From the NCBI GenBank assembly GCA_963742865.1, contig CAVUNW010000015.1, positions 173,447 through 237,446 of the forward strand: a stretch of DNA of 64,000 nt. The letters run 5' to 3'. Both the position numbers and the translations under genes were made by a program. Positions within the stretch are counted from its first letter, which is position 1; each line of letters starts with the position of its first letter. Below the pieces are notes generated by a model. That model was not told where the DNA came from. It saw nothing but the letters and a program-made list of their open reading frames with translations, and searched no databases. This stretch comes from Bog-532 sp963742865. Its GTDB lineage: Bacteria > Actinomycetota > Actinomycetes > Streptosporangiales > Streptosporangiaceae. Below are positions 37,691 to 47,998 of this stretch, piece after piece.

Positions 37691-40252
37691 CTAGCGCGGG
37701 GGTGTGCTCACCGGCTTGCCGGGGGTCGCTTCGGGCTCTGCCGGGGCACTGGCCGACTGGGCCGGGGCGGCCTTGGGCTCTACCGGAGCGACCGCAGAGC
37801 GAGCCGGGGCCGCCTCGCGTCCGGCCGGGGCCGCTTCGCTCCGGCCGGCAGGCTGGGCCGGGGTATCCAGCGCCACGCCGTCCGGTCCGGGCGGCCCGGC
37901 GCCGGGACCGGCGCCACCGGGGCCGCCGCCCCCGCCGTGCCCGTCGTCCCGGGGGCGGTCGGCGGGCAGGCGGCTGAGCCGGGACGGCCACCAGTTCCAC
38001 CGGCCGAGGAGCACGACCGTGGAGGGAACCAGCACCGTGCGGACCACGAAGGTGTCCATCAGCACGCCGAGGGCCAGGCCCACGCCGACGTCGCGGATCT
38101 GGCTGCCGCCCGAGCCGCGCCCGCCGACGAGCGCGAAGACCGCGAACGTCCCGGCCAGGACCATGCCCGCGGACGTGACCGTGGTCCCGGTGACCGCGAT
38201 CGCACGGCTCACCGCCTCCCGGAGCGGGTAGTTGTAGGCTTCCTCCCGGATCCGGGACATCACCAGGATGTTGTAATCCTCCCCGAGCGCGAGCAGGAAG
38301 ATGAACATCAGGAACGGGAGGATGAAGGTCAGCCCGCCGTCGCCGGCCAGCTTGACGAAGATCAGCACCGACAGGCCCAGGGCCGCCAGGTAGGACAGGC
38401 CCACCGAGGCGATCAGGTACAGCGGGGCCACCAGGCTCCGCATCACCAGGGCCAGCAGCACGCCGATGACCAGGATCGCGATCGGGATCACGTGCAGCAG
38501 GTCCCGGTCGGAGATCTGGCTGATGTCGTAGAACGCGGGCGCCTCGCCGCCGACGCCGTAATCGGCCGCGCCCATGGTCGGGACGGCCGCTGCCGCTGCC
38601 TGGCGGATAGCCGGCACCGCGTTCATCGCCGCCGTGGACGACGGATCCCCGGCCTTCAGGCCCGCCTCGAACTGGATCGTCCGGCCGTCGGCGCTCACGT
38701 ACTGCGCGGTCGCGCGGTACACCTGGTAGGCCTGCACCGGGACGGGGAGGTGGCTGGGCGGGGTGGTCGGCAGCTTCGACGGCGGCCCGAGGTACGCCAG
38801 CGCGGCGTGCAGGCCGGCGAACTGGGCCGGGGTCAGGTTGACCGCCCCGACCGGGTTGAGCGGCCCGGTCACCCCGGTGAACAGGCCACTGCTGACGATC
38901 TTCTGCTCACCGGCCGCGATCGCCTGCGGCTCGTCCCAGGCCGGCTCCTTCAGCTTGTAGATCAGGTTGGTGGGGTTGGCGCTGCTGGCCGGGAAGTGCT
39001 TGGCCAGCAGCGCCTGGCCGGCCGCCGAATCCGTGCCGCTGGGGGCGTTCAGGGTGCCGCCGAATCCGGCCGGCTTGTACCCGGTGACCGCGAGAGCCAG
39101 GGCCCCGAGAACGATCACTCCGGTGAGCAGCGCGGGGGCGGGGTGCCGCACAATGCGCGTGGCGATCTGGCCCCAGACGCCTACCTTGCCCGTGCCGGAG
39201 AGGGTCTTGGACGGCCAGAACGCGGCCCGGCCGAAGATGGCCAGCAGCGCCGGCAGCAGCGTCAGCCCGCCTATCAGCATCACGCCGATGCCGATGGCCA
39301 GCGGGATCGCAAGCGCGGAGTAGATCTGGAACGTGGCCGCCAGCAGCGACAGCAGGGCCGCGACGACGGTGGCGGCGGAGAAGGTGATCGACTCCCCGAC
39401 CCGGACCAGCGCGGTCCGCACCGCCTCCCTGCTCTCCACCCCGGCCCGGAGCTGCTCACGGACCCGGAACACGAGGAACAATCCGTAGTCGGTGCCGGCC
39501 CCCAGCACCAGCACGATCAGCATGAGCTGGGCGATCTGCGAGACCTTCAGGCCCGCGTGCGCCGCCTCGGCGACCAGCGGGCCGGAAATGGCCACCGCCA
39601 TGAACGCGGGCAGCAGCGTGATCAGCGGCGCCAGCAGCGACCGGAAAATCAGCAGCAGCAGGATCAGGATGAAGATGACCGACAGGAGCTCTTCCTGGTT
39701 ACCGGTGGAACCGCTCTTTTTCTGCTGGTCCACCTGAACGGCGATGGCCCCGGCCAGGTGCACCTGCAGGCCGGCCGGCGGCCCCGCCCGCGCGATGGCC
39801 GTGCGGAGGTTGTCGACCAGCTTGGTCACGCCGGCCTGGTCGCCCTGGCCGACGTTGGACAGCACCTGCAACTGCTCGGCCTGCCCGTCGCGCGATGTGC
39901 CCAGGTCGGTGGCGCGCACCACCGTCGGCACCGTGCGGAGGTCCTGCCGCAGGGTGTTCAGCCACGCGGTGTCGGTGGGGGTCAGCTGCCCCTGGCTGAC
40001 CGCCGCCACCACCGGGACCGGCACCAGGTTGGTGGTGCCGAATGGCTGGGCCAGATCCACGGCGTGCTGGCTGGGCGCGCTGGCCGGCAGGAAGTTGGCG
40101 TTGTTGCCCTGCGTCACGCTGGCCAGCGACGGCAGGAAGCGGGGCACCGCGAACGTGGCCAGCACCCACACCACCACGATGACCCACCGAAATTTGACCG
40201 CGAACGCGCCGATCGCCCCGAAGATCCCATCAATTCGCACGCGCGCCAGCAT
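37691..40252 (-). CDS. MMPL/RND-family membrane transporter
   Basis: 853 residues from ATG 40252 (MLARVRIDGIFGAIGAFAVK); an upstream ATG at 40330 is possible but its extension is Arg-rich and unlike the family. Two repeats of TM1 plus large periplasmic loop plus five helices. Key helices: LMLIVLVLGAGTDYGLFLVF and LPFLMFIFLLALGEDYNILV, with acidic proton-relay positions GTDYG and GEDYN, each followed by REE or REQ. The family exports lipids, glycolipids or siderophores by proton motive force. The C-terminal ~90 residues are Pro/Ala-rich cytosolic low complexity. Intact, unlike its neighbours. No lipid-synthesis genes adjoin it, so its substrate is unknown. Confidence 0.9.
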   Translation of the reverse strand: MLARVRIDGIFGAIGAFAVKFRWVIVVVWVLATFAVPRFLPSLASVTQGNNANFLPASAPSQHAVDLAQPFGTTNLVPVPVVAAVSQGQLTPTDTAWLNTLRQDLRTVPTVVRATDLGTSRDGQAEQLQVLSNVGQGDQAGVTKLVDNLRTAIARAGPPAGLQVHLAGAIAVQVDQQKKSGSTGNQEELLSVIFILILLLLIFRSLLAPLITLLPAFMAVAISGPLVAEAAHAGLKVSQIAQLMLIVLVLGAGTDYGLFLVFRVREQLRAGVESREAVRTALVRVGESITFSAATVVAALLSLLAATFQIYSALAIPLAIGIGVMLIGGLTLLPALLAIFGRAAFWPSKTLSGTGKVGVWGQIATRIVRHPAPALLTGVIVLGALALAVTGYKPAGFGGTLNAPSGTDSAAGQALLAKHFPASSANPTNLIYKLKEPAWDEPQAIAAGEQKIVSSGLFTGVTGPLNPVGAVNLTPAQFAGLHAALAYLGPPSKLPTTPPSHLPVPVQAYQVYRATAQYVSADGRTIQFEAGLKAGDPSSTAAMNAVPAIRQAAAAAVPTMGAADYGVGGEAPAFYDISQISDRDLLHVIPIAILVIGVLLALVMRSLVAPLYLIASVGLSYLAALGLSVLIFVKLAGDGGLTFILPFLMFIFLLALGEDYNILVMSRIREEAYNYPLREAVSRAIAVTGTTVTSAGMVLAGTFAVFALVGGRGSGGSQIRDVGVGLALGVLMDTFVVRTVLVPSTVVLLGRWNWWPSRLSRLPADRPRDDGHGGGGGPGGAGPGAGPPGPDGVALDTPAQPAGRSEAAPAGREAAPARSAVAPVEPKAAPAQSASAPAEPEATPGKPVSTPPR

Positions 40253-40497
40253 ACTGGCGGCTCGCTGTGAGCCGGCTGAGCCGGGCGTTACGCGCTCGCT
40301 ACACCGGCGTGGCGAACGCATGGCGGCCACGCACCGTGGCGGGGACGCGGACGGGGATACGGACGGGCTGCCGGAACTTCACGTCGGCAAAGTTTCCGGC
40401 AGGCGGTTGGCCCCGGGCGCGGCCGCCCTGGTGGTTAGATGCGGATAATGAAATCGCAGGATAAACGGCGGAAAGCGATCGATGCCGCGGAGGTCTG

Positions 40498-41580
40498 ATG
40501 CGCCACGCTTCCGTCCGCCGTGACGCGGGATGGCGCCCTGGCACCGGGGCCATACGGCGGTTCTGGCCGGCCGGAATGACATCGGCCGCGACCGCCGTCT
40601 GCTCGCTGGCCGCGGTCGGCGCGGCGGGCCTGATCGTGATGGCCACGTCCCTCGTCATCGTGGCCATGGGCCACGGGGGAGCAGGGCACGGGGGAGCACA
40701 GATCAGCGCATCCCTGGCCCAGGCCCTGGAGGCCTGCTCGGGCGAACTCGCCCTGCTCGCCCTGACCGTCGCGGTCGTGCTCGGGGTCGCCGCGACCGAG
40801 CGTTATTTCCTTTCCGCCGGGACGCGGGTGACCGCGCAGATCGCGCACCGTGCGGTGGCGCTGACCGCGGTCGGCTTCCTGCTCGTGCACATCCTGCTGG
40901 AGACGGTCTCGGCCCAGGCCGGGCTGCTCGCCGCGGTGCTGCCCTTCACCGACGCGCGCGACCGGCTCTACCTGGGGCTGGGCACGATCGCCTCCGACCT
41001 GGTGATCGCCATCATCGCGACCAGCCTGGCCCGGATGCGCTACGCGGGATCGCGGTACCCGCAACTGTGGCGGGTCATCCACCGGTCCATCTACGTGGCC
41101 TGGCCGCTGGCCATTCTGCACGGCATGCTCATGCGGGGCGGCCCCGCGTGGGCGGCCTGGACCTACGGGATCTGCGCCGGCCTGGTGGCCGTGGCCCTGA
41201 CGGCCCGGATCCGGCTGCAGGACCCGCGGCCGCCCACGGAAAACAGCATGCGCGACCTTGCCGCCGGACCCGGGCTATCCCCACCGCAGCTAGCGCCCGG
41301 GCAACGGCGTGCGCCCCGGTCCCCGATGGCGCCCCCGTCCATTTCGCCCATTTCGCCGCCGCGGCTGGCCCGTCCGCTACCGCCGCAGGCCGAGCCGGTA
41401 CGACCTCGGCAAACAGTCCCGCGGCTGCCCCGGTACCCGTCCTCGCACCCGTATGCGAACCCCGTTCCGCCGTCGTTCGAGACGGCGCGTGCCGATCCGT
41501 ACCCGGCCGAACACGCCGAGCTTCCCCCGGCGCCGCCCTGGGCGCCGGCCCGCCGTCCGGGCGATCCGAATGAGCCCTAA
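40498..41580 (+). CDS. Ferric-reductase-like transmembrane protein
   Basis: 360 residues. Six hydrophobic segments lie in residues ~25-240, for example SLAAVGAAGLIVMATSLVIV, ALLALTVAVVLGVAATERYF, QIAHRAVALTAVGFLLVHIL and IASDLVIAIIATSLARMRY. Histidines on neighbouring helices (AHRAVAL...LLVHILL and WRVIHRSIYVAWPLAILHGM) fit the bis-haem ligands of the ferric-reductase/NADPH-oxidase/MsrQ cytochrome b domain. The C-terminal ~115 residues are proline-rich and lack flavin or NAD domains, so an electron donor must be separate. ATG 40498 lies head-to-head with the MMPL gene. Confidence 0.75.
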   Translation: MRHASVRRDAGWRPGTGAIRRFWPAGMTSAATAVCSLAAVGAAGLIVMATSLVIVAMGHGGAGHGGAQISASLAQALEACSGELALLALTVAVVLGVAATERYFLSAGTRVTAQIAHRAVALTAVGFLLVHILLETVSAQAGLLAAVLPFTDARDRLYLGLGTIASDLVIAIIATSLARMRYAGSRYPQLWRVIHRSIYVAWPLAILHGMLMRGGPAWAAWTYGICAGLVAVALTARIRLQDPRPPTENSMRDLAAGPGLSPPQLAPGQRRAPRSPMAPPSISPISPPRLARPLPPQAEPVRPRQTVPRLPRYPSSHPYANPVPPSFETARADPYPAEHAELPPAPPWAPARRPGDPNEP

Positions 41581-41687
41581 GCGGACAGCCGCGCGCTAGC
41601 CTCGTACCAGTCATCCGGCCGCACGGGCGCCCGGCCACGAGGCACCCGCCGCGCCCTGCGGGACGGGTGGCGGAAGGGAATGCGGAC

Positions 41688-42361
41688 ATGCGGCATCTTG
41701 TCGGGATCGTTCTCGCCGTCGTCGCCGCGGTGGTCATCTTCTTCGCCGGCGGCTGGGGATACCTGAAACTCTTGCGGCCCCCGTCCTCGACCGGGGCGCT
41801 GGCAACGTTGCCAGGGGGTGGCGGCTCACTCCTGCACAACCACAACCTGCTGGTCGCGATGGCGGCCCTGCTCGCCGTCGGGCTGGTGGCCGGGCTGCTG
41901 ATCGCCATCCCGTGGGTCTCACCGCTGGCGGCCGGGCTGCCGGGGCTGGCGCTGCTCGCCCTGACCGGGCTCTACCTGACCAACGTCCGGCATGCGGTCC
42001 AGCTGATCCCGCTGAAGACCCACATCTACGGGCAGGGATTCGAGGCCATGCTGTTCAACGGCATCCTCGCGCTGGTCGGCATGGCCATGGTGATCCCGCT
42101 GTTCGTGCCCTCGCGGTGGCGGCGGCGCACGGTGTACGGCGCCGTCCCGGTGGGCCCCTCGACTGGGCTGCTGACCGAGGATTCTGAGGCGCCCACCCAG
42201 CAGGGTGCGTTCTTCCCGCCCCGGGACCAGTACACATCCCCGACGATCATCCAGGACGCGTTCCCGCCTGCCGGGACCGGCGGCCGGGCGGCACGGGCGG
42301 CACGGGCGGCAGCGGCAACGACCCGTTCCCCCCGACACAGGAGAACCCGTTCCCGCGGTAA
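41688..42361 (+). CDS. Small polytopic membrane protein with Gly/Pro tail, one frameshift
   Basis: ATG 41688 has GGAAGGG upstream and starts MRHLVGIVLAVVAAVVIFFA. Four predicted membrane helices: the first one, LLVAMAALLAVGLVAGLLIA, PLAAGLPGLALLALTGLYL and AMLFNGILALVGMAMVIPLF. A cytosolic tail follows (EAPTQQGAFFPPRDQYTSP). Near 42287 the frame changes; the alternative frame gives GGTGGTGGSGNDPFPPTQEN then PFPR and TAA 42359-42361, lying in the loop of a perfect hairpin, a far better end than the run-on frame into aceA. About 224 residues. Similar proteins follow the reductase-like gene in other actinomycetes, but function is unknown. Confidence 0.65.
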
Positions 42362-42377
42362 CGGCGGGAACGGGTTC
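42343..42377. terminator. Perfect 14-bp stem between convergent genes, stop codon in loop
   Basis: GAACCCGTTCCCGC (42343-42356) and GCGGGAACGGGTTC (42364-42377) are exact complements with a 7-base loop holding the TAA of the upstream gene. It sits between convergent genes and can serve both strands (bidirectional terminator). No T-run. Confidence 0.75.
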
Positions 42378-42420
42378 TCAGCCGCGCCAGGCAGCGCCAT
42401 CAGGGCCGAGGCGGGAGCAG

Positions 42421-42455
42421 CTCACGCCCTTGTGAACTGCCCCGCGCAGGTGCAG

Positions 42456-42476
<21 letters not shown>
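42421..42476. repeat. Partial duplication of the aceA 3' end
   Basis: CACGCCCTTGTGAACTGC near 42423 and CACGCCTTTGTGAACTGC near 42457 differ at one base. The second contains the aceA stop (EQFTKA, stop); the first would encode a similar ending just downstream. Confidence 0.8.
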
Positions 42477-43761
<1,285 letters not shown>

Positions 43762-43896
43762 GTCCCCTTTGCCTCCTGCTTGCGCGCCACTCTTGTGGCC
43801 TTAACACCAGGATGCCTCGTCATCAAGCTACTGAACGGTAATCTAGGAAGTAAAAAACGTAGAAATTATTTCATTGAGAAGATAAGCTGAGCTTTC
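43762..43896. promoter_or_regulatory. AT-rich aceA-ramB control region
   Basis: 135 bases between divergent aceA and ramB-like genes. 43838-43890 is strikingly AT-rich for this genome (GTAAAAAACGTAGAAATTAT), as expected for promoters and an operator. TTTCATT (43869) and AATGAA (43899) form an inverted pair around the regulator start. A CAAAGTT half resembling the RamB site occurs at 43914, within the regulator start. The exact operator was not identified. Confidence 0.5.
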
Positions 43897-45360
43897 ATGA
43901 ATGAAGGATCGCCAAAGTTGACGTCTGAGCATGGTCTAGACCTTATGACCATGGGCCAGCGCCTCCGCCATTTGCGTCGTTCCCGGGGCCTGACCCTGGC
44001 CGAGCTGGGGACGAGGGTGGGCCGGGCGCCGTCCGCGCTCTCGCTGCTGGAAAACGGCCGCCGCGAGCCAAAGCTCTCGGTGATGGAAGACCTCGCCACC
44101 GCGCTGTCGGTACCAGTGGAGGAGCTGCTGCGGCGGCAGGCGCCCAGCCGCCGGGCGCAGCTGGAGATCACCCTGGAGGAATTGCAGCGCGATCCCGCCT
44201 ACGCCGAGCTCGGGCTACCGCACCTCAAGGTCGGTACTCGGGTGCCCACGAAGTGCTGGAGCACCTGGTGAAGCTGGCCGGGGCGCTGCGCGAGCAGCGC
44301 GGCAAGCCGACGGCCACACCGGAGGAGGCGCGTGCCGCCAACGCCGAACTGCGCGCGGCCATGCGCGAGCGCGCCAACTACTTCGAGGACATCGAACGGG
44401 CCGCCGACGGCGCCCTGCAGTCGGCGGGCTACGCGGGCGGTGCGCTGTCGCAGGGCATGCTGCTGTCCGTGGTGAGCCAGCATGGATTCTCCGTCCGGTA
44501 CGCGCAGGACCTGCCCAGTTCCGTTCGGTCCCTGACGGATCTCCGCAACCACCGGATCTACGTCAAGCAGGAACCGGTCGGGACGCACTCGCCGCGCACG
44601 GTGCTGCTGCAGGCGCTCGGGCACTTCCTGCTGGGGCACGAGGAGCCGCGCTGACTTCGCCGACTTCCTCCGCCAGCGGGTCGAGAGCAACTACTTCGCC
44701 GCGGCCGTGCTGATGCCGGAAAAGACCGCGGTCCGCTTCCTGGCCGACGCCAAGGAGGCACGTGACCTGGCCGTGGAGGACCTGGTGGACGTGTTCTCGG
44801 TGTCGTACGAGATGGCGGCGCACCGCTTCACCAACCTGGCCACCCGGCACCTCGGCATGCCGTGCCACTTCACCAAGAACGACTCCAGCGGCATCATCTT
44901 CAAGGCGTACGAGTCCGACGGGCTGGTCTTCCCGGCCGACCCGGACGGCGCGATCGAGGGCCAGCGGATGTGCCGCAAGTGGGCCGGGCGCCAGGTGTTC
45001 GGTGCGGCCGATCCCTTCTCCCCGTACTACCAGTACTCGGCCACGCCGTCCGGCACGTTCTTCTGCGTCTCGCATGTGGATCCGCGCGCCGACCGCGGAT
45101 TCGCCATCACGCTGGGCGTCCCGTACGAGCACTCCCGCTGGTTCCGCGGCCGCGACACCTCCACCCGGATGCGTTCGTCCTGCCCCGACGGCGAGTGCTG
45201 CAAGCGGCCGCCAGCCGAGCTGGCGTCGCGCTGGGAGGGCATGGCGTGGCCCTCGGCGCGGGCGCACTCCCACATCCTGTCCGCGCTGCCTGCCGGCAGC
45301 TTCCCGGGGGTCGACGAGGCCGACGTCTACGAATTCCTCGACCGTCACTCCGGTTCGTAG
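43897..45360 (+). CDS. ramB: RamB-type XRE-family regulator of acetate metabolism, two frameshifts
   Basis: Likely represses or modulates glyoxylate-cycle genes. The HTH at ~18-75 reads MGQRLRHLRRSRGLTLAELG and VGRAPSALSLLENGRREPKL. A helical linker follows; then an IrrE/ImmA-type domain (DUF955) with GTHSPRTVLLQALGHFLLGH, where the usual HExxH is degenerate, and a C-terminal DUF2083 (VLMPEKTAVRFLADAKEARD, YEMAAHRFTNLATRHLGMPC, CPDGECCKRPP). Frames change near 44245 and 44652; together they give ~487 residues, close to RamB. In Corynebacterium and Mycobacterium RamB homologues control aceA/icl, and here the gene is divergent from aceA, which supports the name. Start may be ATG 43897 or 43948. 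Confidence 0.82.
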
Positions 45361-45478
45361 CCCAGAAGATCTTCGTGCCCCTTAACGGACGTGTGCGGGA
45401 GGCTACCGCGCCCGGCGCGCCCCGCATGCGAGGCCGCGGACCGTTACCCGGCGGGACTGGTCCGCGGGCGCCGACGCT

Positions 45479-45494
45479 GTTACTCTTGAGTAAC
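45479..45494. promoter_or_regulatory. 16-bp palindrome upstream of acyl-CoA dehydrogenase
   Basis: GTTACTCTTGAGTAAC is a near-perfect dyad (7-bp arms, 2-base centre) 30 bases before ATG 45525. Its size and symmetry suit a TetR- or GntR-type repressor of fatty-acid degradation; the cognate regulator is not in this window. Confidence 0.6.
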
Positions 45495-45524
45495 TTATCG
45501 GGGCCATAGCGCGCGAGGAGCAGC

Positions 45525-46796
45525 ATGGGCAGCGAGCAGGACGCGGGGGGCGCAACCGGCGCACAGGGCTCAACCCGGTCACCGGGCGAGTTCTCCCTGG
45601 ACCTCAGCCAGGACCTGCGCGAGATGCGCGACTGGGTGCACGACTTCGCGGCCACCGTGATCCGTCCCGCCGGGGCCGAATGGGACGAGCGCGAGGAAAC
45701 CCCGTGGCCGATCCTCGAAGCGGCCTCCAAGATCGGCCTCTACTCGCTCGACTTCTTCGCCCAGCAGGCGTTCGAGCCGAGCGGGCTCGGCATCGTCATC
45801 GCGTTCGAGGAGCTGTTCTGGGGCGACGCCGGTATCGGGCTGTCCCTGGTCGGCAGCTCGCTCGCGGCGGTCTCGCTGGTCAGCAACGGAACGAACGAGC
45901 AGATCGGGGAGTGGGCCCCGCAGATGTTCGGGGAGCCCGGCGACGTGAAGGTGGCCGCCTTCTGTTCCTCCGAGCCGGACGCCGGCAGCGACGTCGGGGC
46001 GATCCGCACCCGGGCCGTCTACGACGAGGCGAACGACGAGTGGGTGCTGAACGGCACCAAGACCTGGGCCACCAACGGCGGCATCGCCAACGTGCACATC
46101 ATCGTCGCGTCCGTCGACCCGGCGCTCGGCAGCCGCGGCCAGGCCAGCTTCATCATCCCGCCCGGCACCCGCGGGCTGTCCCAGGGCCAGAAGTTCCGCA
46201 AGCACGGCATCCGCGCCTCGCACACGGCCGAGGTCGTGCTGGACGACGTCCGGGTGCCGGGCCGCTGCCTGGTCGGCGGCAAGGACCGGCTGGACGAGCG
46301 GCTGGCGCGGGTCCGCGAGGGCGGCCGGGCGGGCGAGCAGGCCGCGATGAAGACGTTCGAGGCGTCCCGCCCCGGCGTGGCCGCGATGGCCGTCGGGGTC
46401 GGCCGGGCCGCGGTGGAGTACGCGGCCGAGTACTCCCGCGACCGCGTGCAGTTCGGCCACCCGATCGGCCAGAACCAGGGCGTGGCCTTCATGCTGGCCG
46501 ACATGCAGGCGTCGGTCGACGCGGCGCGCCTGCTGACCTGGCGGGCCGCCTGGATGGCCCGGCAGAACAAGCCGTTCGGCCACGCCGAGGGCTCCATGTG
46601 CAAGCTGGTGGCGGGGGAGACCGCGGTCCGCGTCACCGAGCAGGCGATCCAGATCCTGGGCGGCAACGGATACACCCGCGAGTACCCGGTCGAGCGCTGG
46701 CACCGCGACGCCAAGATCTTCACCATCTTCGAGGGCACCTCCGAGATCCAGCGCATGATCATCGGCCGGGCCGTCACCGGGCTCCCCGTCCGGTAG
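45525..46796 (+). CDS. Acyl-CoA dehydrogenase
   Basis: FAD enzyme for the first step of beta-oxidation or a related acyl-CoA oxidation. 423 residues, intact. Family motifs: FCSSEPDAGSDVGAIRTRAV (FAD/substrate loop), EWVLNGTKTWATNGGIANVH, RKHGIRASHTAEVVLDDVRV, YSRDRVQFGHPIGQNQGVAF, ILGGNGYTREYPVERWHRDA and KIFTIFEGTSEIQRMIIGRA; the catalytic base is the Glu in FEGTSE, as in short/medium-chain enzymes. ATG 45525 has GAGGAG upstream, and a palindromic operator lies 30 bases upstream. Stands alone, with a terminator-like hairpin after the stop. Chain length cannot be read. Confidence 0.93.
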   Translation: MGSEQDAGGATGAQGSTRSPGEFSLDLSQDLREMRDWVHDFAATVIRPAGAEWDEREETPWPILEAASKIGLYSLDFFAQQAFEPSGLGIVIAFEELFWGDAGIGLSLVGSSLAAVSLVSNGTNEQIGEWAPQMFGEPGDVKVAAFCSSEPDAGSDVGAIRTRAVYDEANDEWVLNGTKTWATNGGIANVHIIVASVDPALGSRGQASFIIPPGTRGLSQGQKFRKHGIRASHTAEVVLDDVRVPGRCLVGGKDRLDERLARVREGGRAGEQAAMKTFEASRPGVAAMAVGVGRAAVEYAAEYSRDRVQFGHPIGQNQGVAFMLADMQASVDAARLLTWRAAWMARQNKPFGHAEGSMCKLVAGETAVRVTEQAIQILGGNGYTREYPVERWHRDAKIFTIFEGTSEIQRMIIGRAVTGLPVR

Positions 46797-46833
46797 CCTG
46801 ACCTGCGGTTTTACGGGGTCGCAGCACGGAAGG

Positions 46834-46865
46834 CGGGCCGCCCCACTCAGGAGTAGGGTGGCCCG
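46834..46865 (+). terminator. Terminator-like hairpin after acyl-CoA dehydrogenase
   Basis: CGGGCCGCCC (46834-46843) pairs with GGGTGGCCCG (46856-46865) with one G-T pair and a 12-base loop, followed by TTCTCGTGTCC. Confidence 0.55.
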
Positions 46866-47998
46866 TTCTCGTGTCCGTATTGTCCGAATGGTGTCGGTTA
46901 TTTCCCGTTGTTTCCGGACCGCGTGCTGAATCCGTGCTGATACCTGGACGGCATAGGTCTAGACCAATCCCATGAGGATGGGCGGGACCGGGACCGGCCC
47001 GAGGCCGGGCGGTGGACGTTGCGCGAGCCCTGTGCTGTGCCAAAACCCTGCGCATGTCTTGACCTGCTGCTTTACGCTCGGCGTTTGTGCTGATCCGTCT
47101 CATCTACCTGTTCATGGTCCGGGTGTTCGGCTGGCTGGTGCTGCTGGCACGGAGTGACGCCGCGAAGGACGCGGAGATCTTGGTCCTCCGTCACGAGATC
47201 GCGGTGCTGCGGCGTCAGGTCGCCCGTCCGCGGCCGGGCTGGGCTGACCGTGCCGTGATCGCTGCCCTGGCCAGGCTGCTGCCCAGGCAGCTGCGGTGGC
47301 ACCGGATCGTGACCCCGGGAACCCTGCTGGCCTGGCACCGGCGCCTGGCCAGGAAGAAATGGACGTATCCGAACGCACCGGGTCGGCCGCCGGTCCCGGT
47401 CGAGGTCCGCGAGCTGGTGGAGCACCTGGCTCGGGAGAACCCGCGCTGGGGGTATCGGCGGATTCAGGGTGAGCTGCTCGGCCTGGGGTACCGGGTGGGG
47501 GAGGGGACGATCCGCCGGATCCTGGCCGCCGCCGGGCTTGGTCCCGCGCCGCAGCGGGCGTCGCCGACCTGGCGGCAGTTCCTGACAGCCCAGGCCTCCG
47601 GCATCCTGGCCTGCGATTTCCTGCACGTCGACACCGTGCTGCTCCATCGTCTGTATGTCTTGTTCGTGATGGAGATCCAGACCCGGCCGTGCACATCCTG
47701 GGCGTCACCGCCCATCCGACTGGTGCCTGGACTGCCCAGCAGGCCCGTAACCTCCTGATGGACCTCGGCGAGCGCGCCGGGCGGTTCCGGTTCCTGATTC
47801 GCGACCGGGACAGCAAGTTCGCCGCGGCATTCGACGATGTCTTCACCGGTAACGGCACGCGGGTGGTCAGGACGCCGGTCCGGTCGCCGCGGGCGAAACC
47901 TCGGGTTGCATACTGCACCTCGTCGGGTCTGATGCGGGCTGTTGTGTTGTTGTGCGTGGTGGAGACGGTAGCGGTGGGGTCCGACATTTCCGGCGGGT

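Noticed and set aside
37667..40270. 867-codon plus-strand frame opposite the MMPL transporter
   Set aside because: Low-complexity Arg/Gln/His/Asp-rich antisense frame; the MMPL gene on the minus strand has full motifs.
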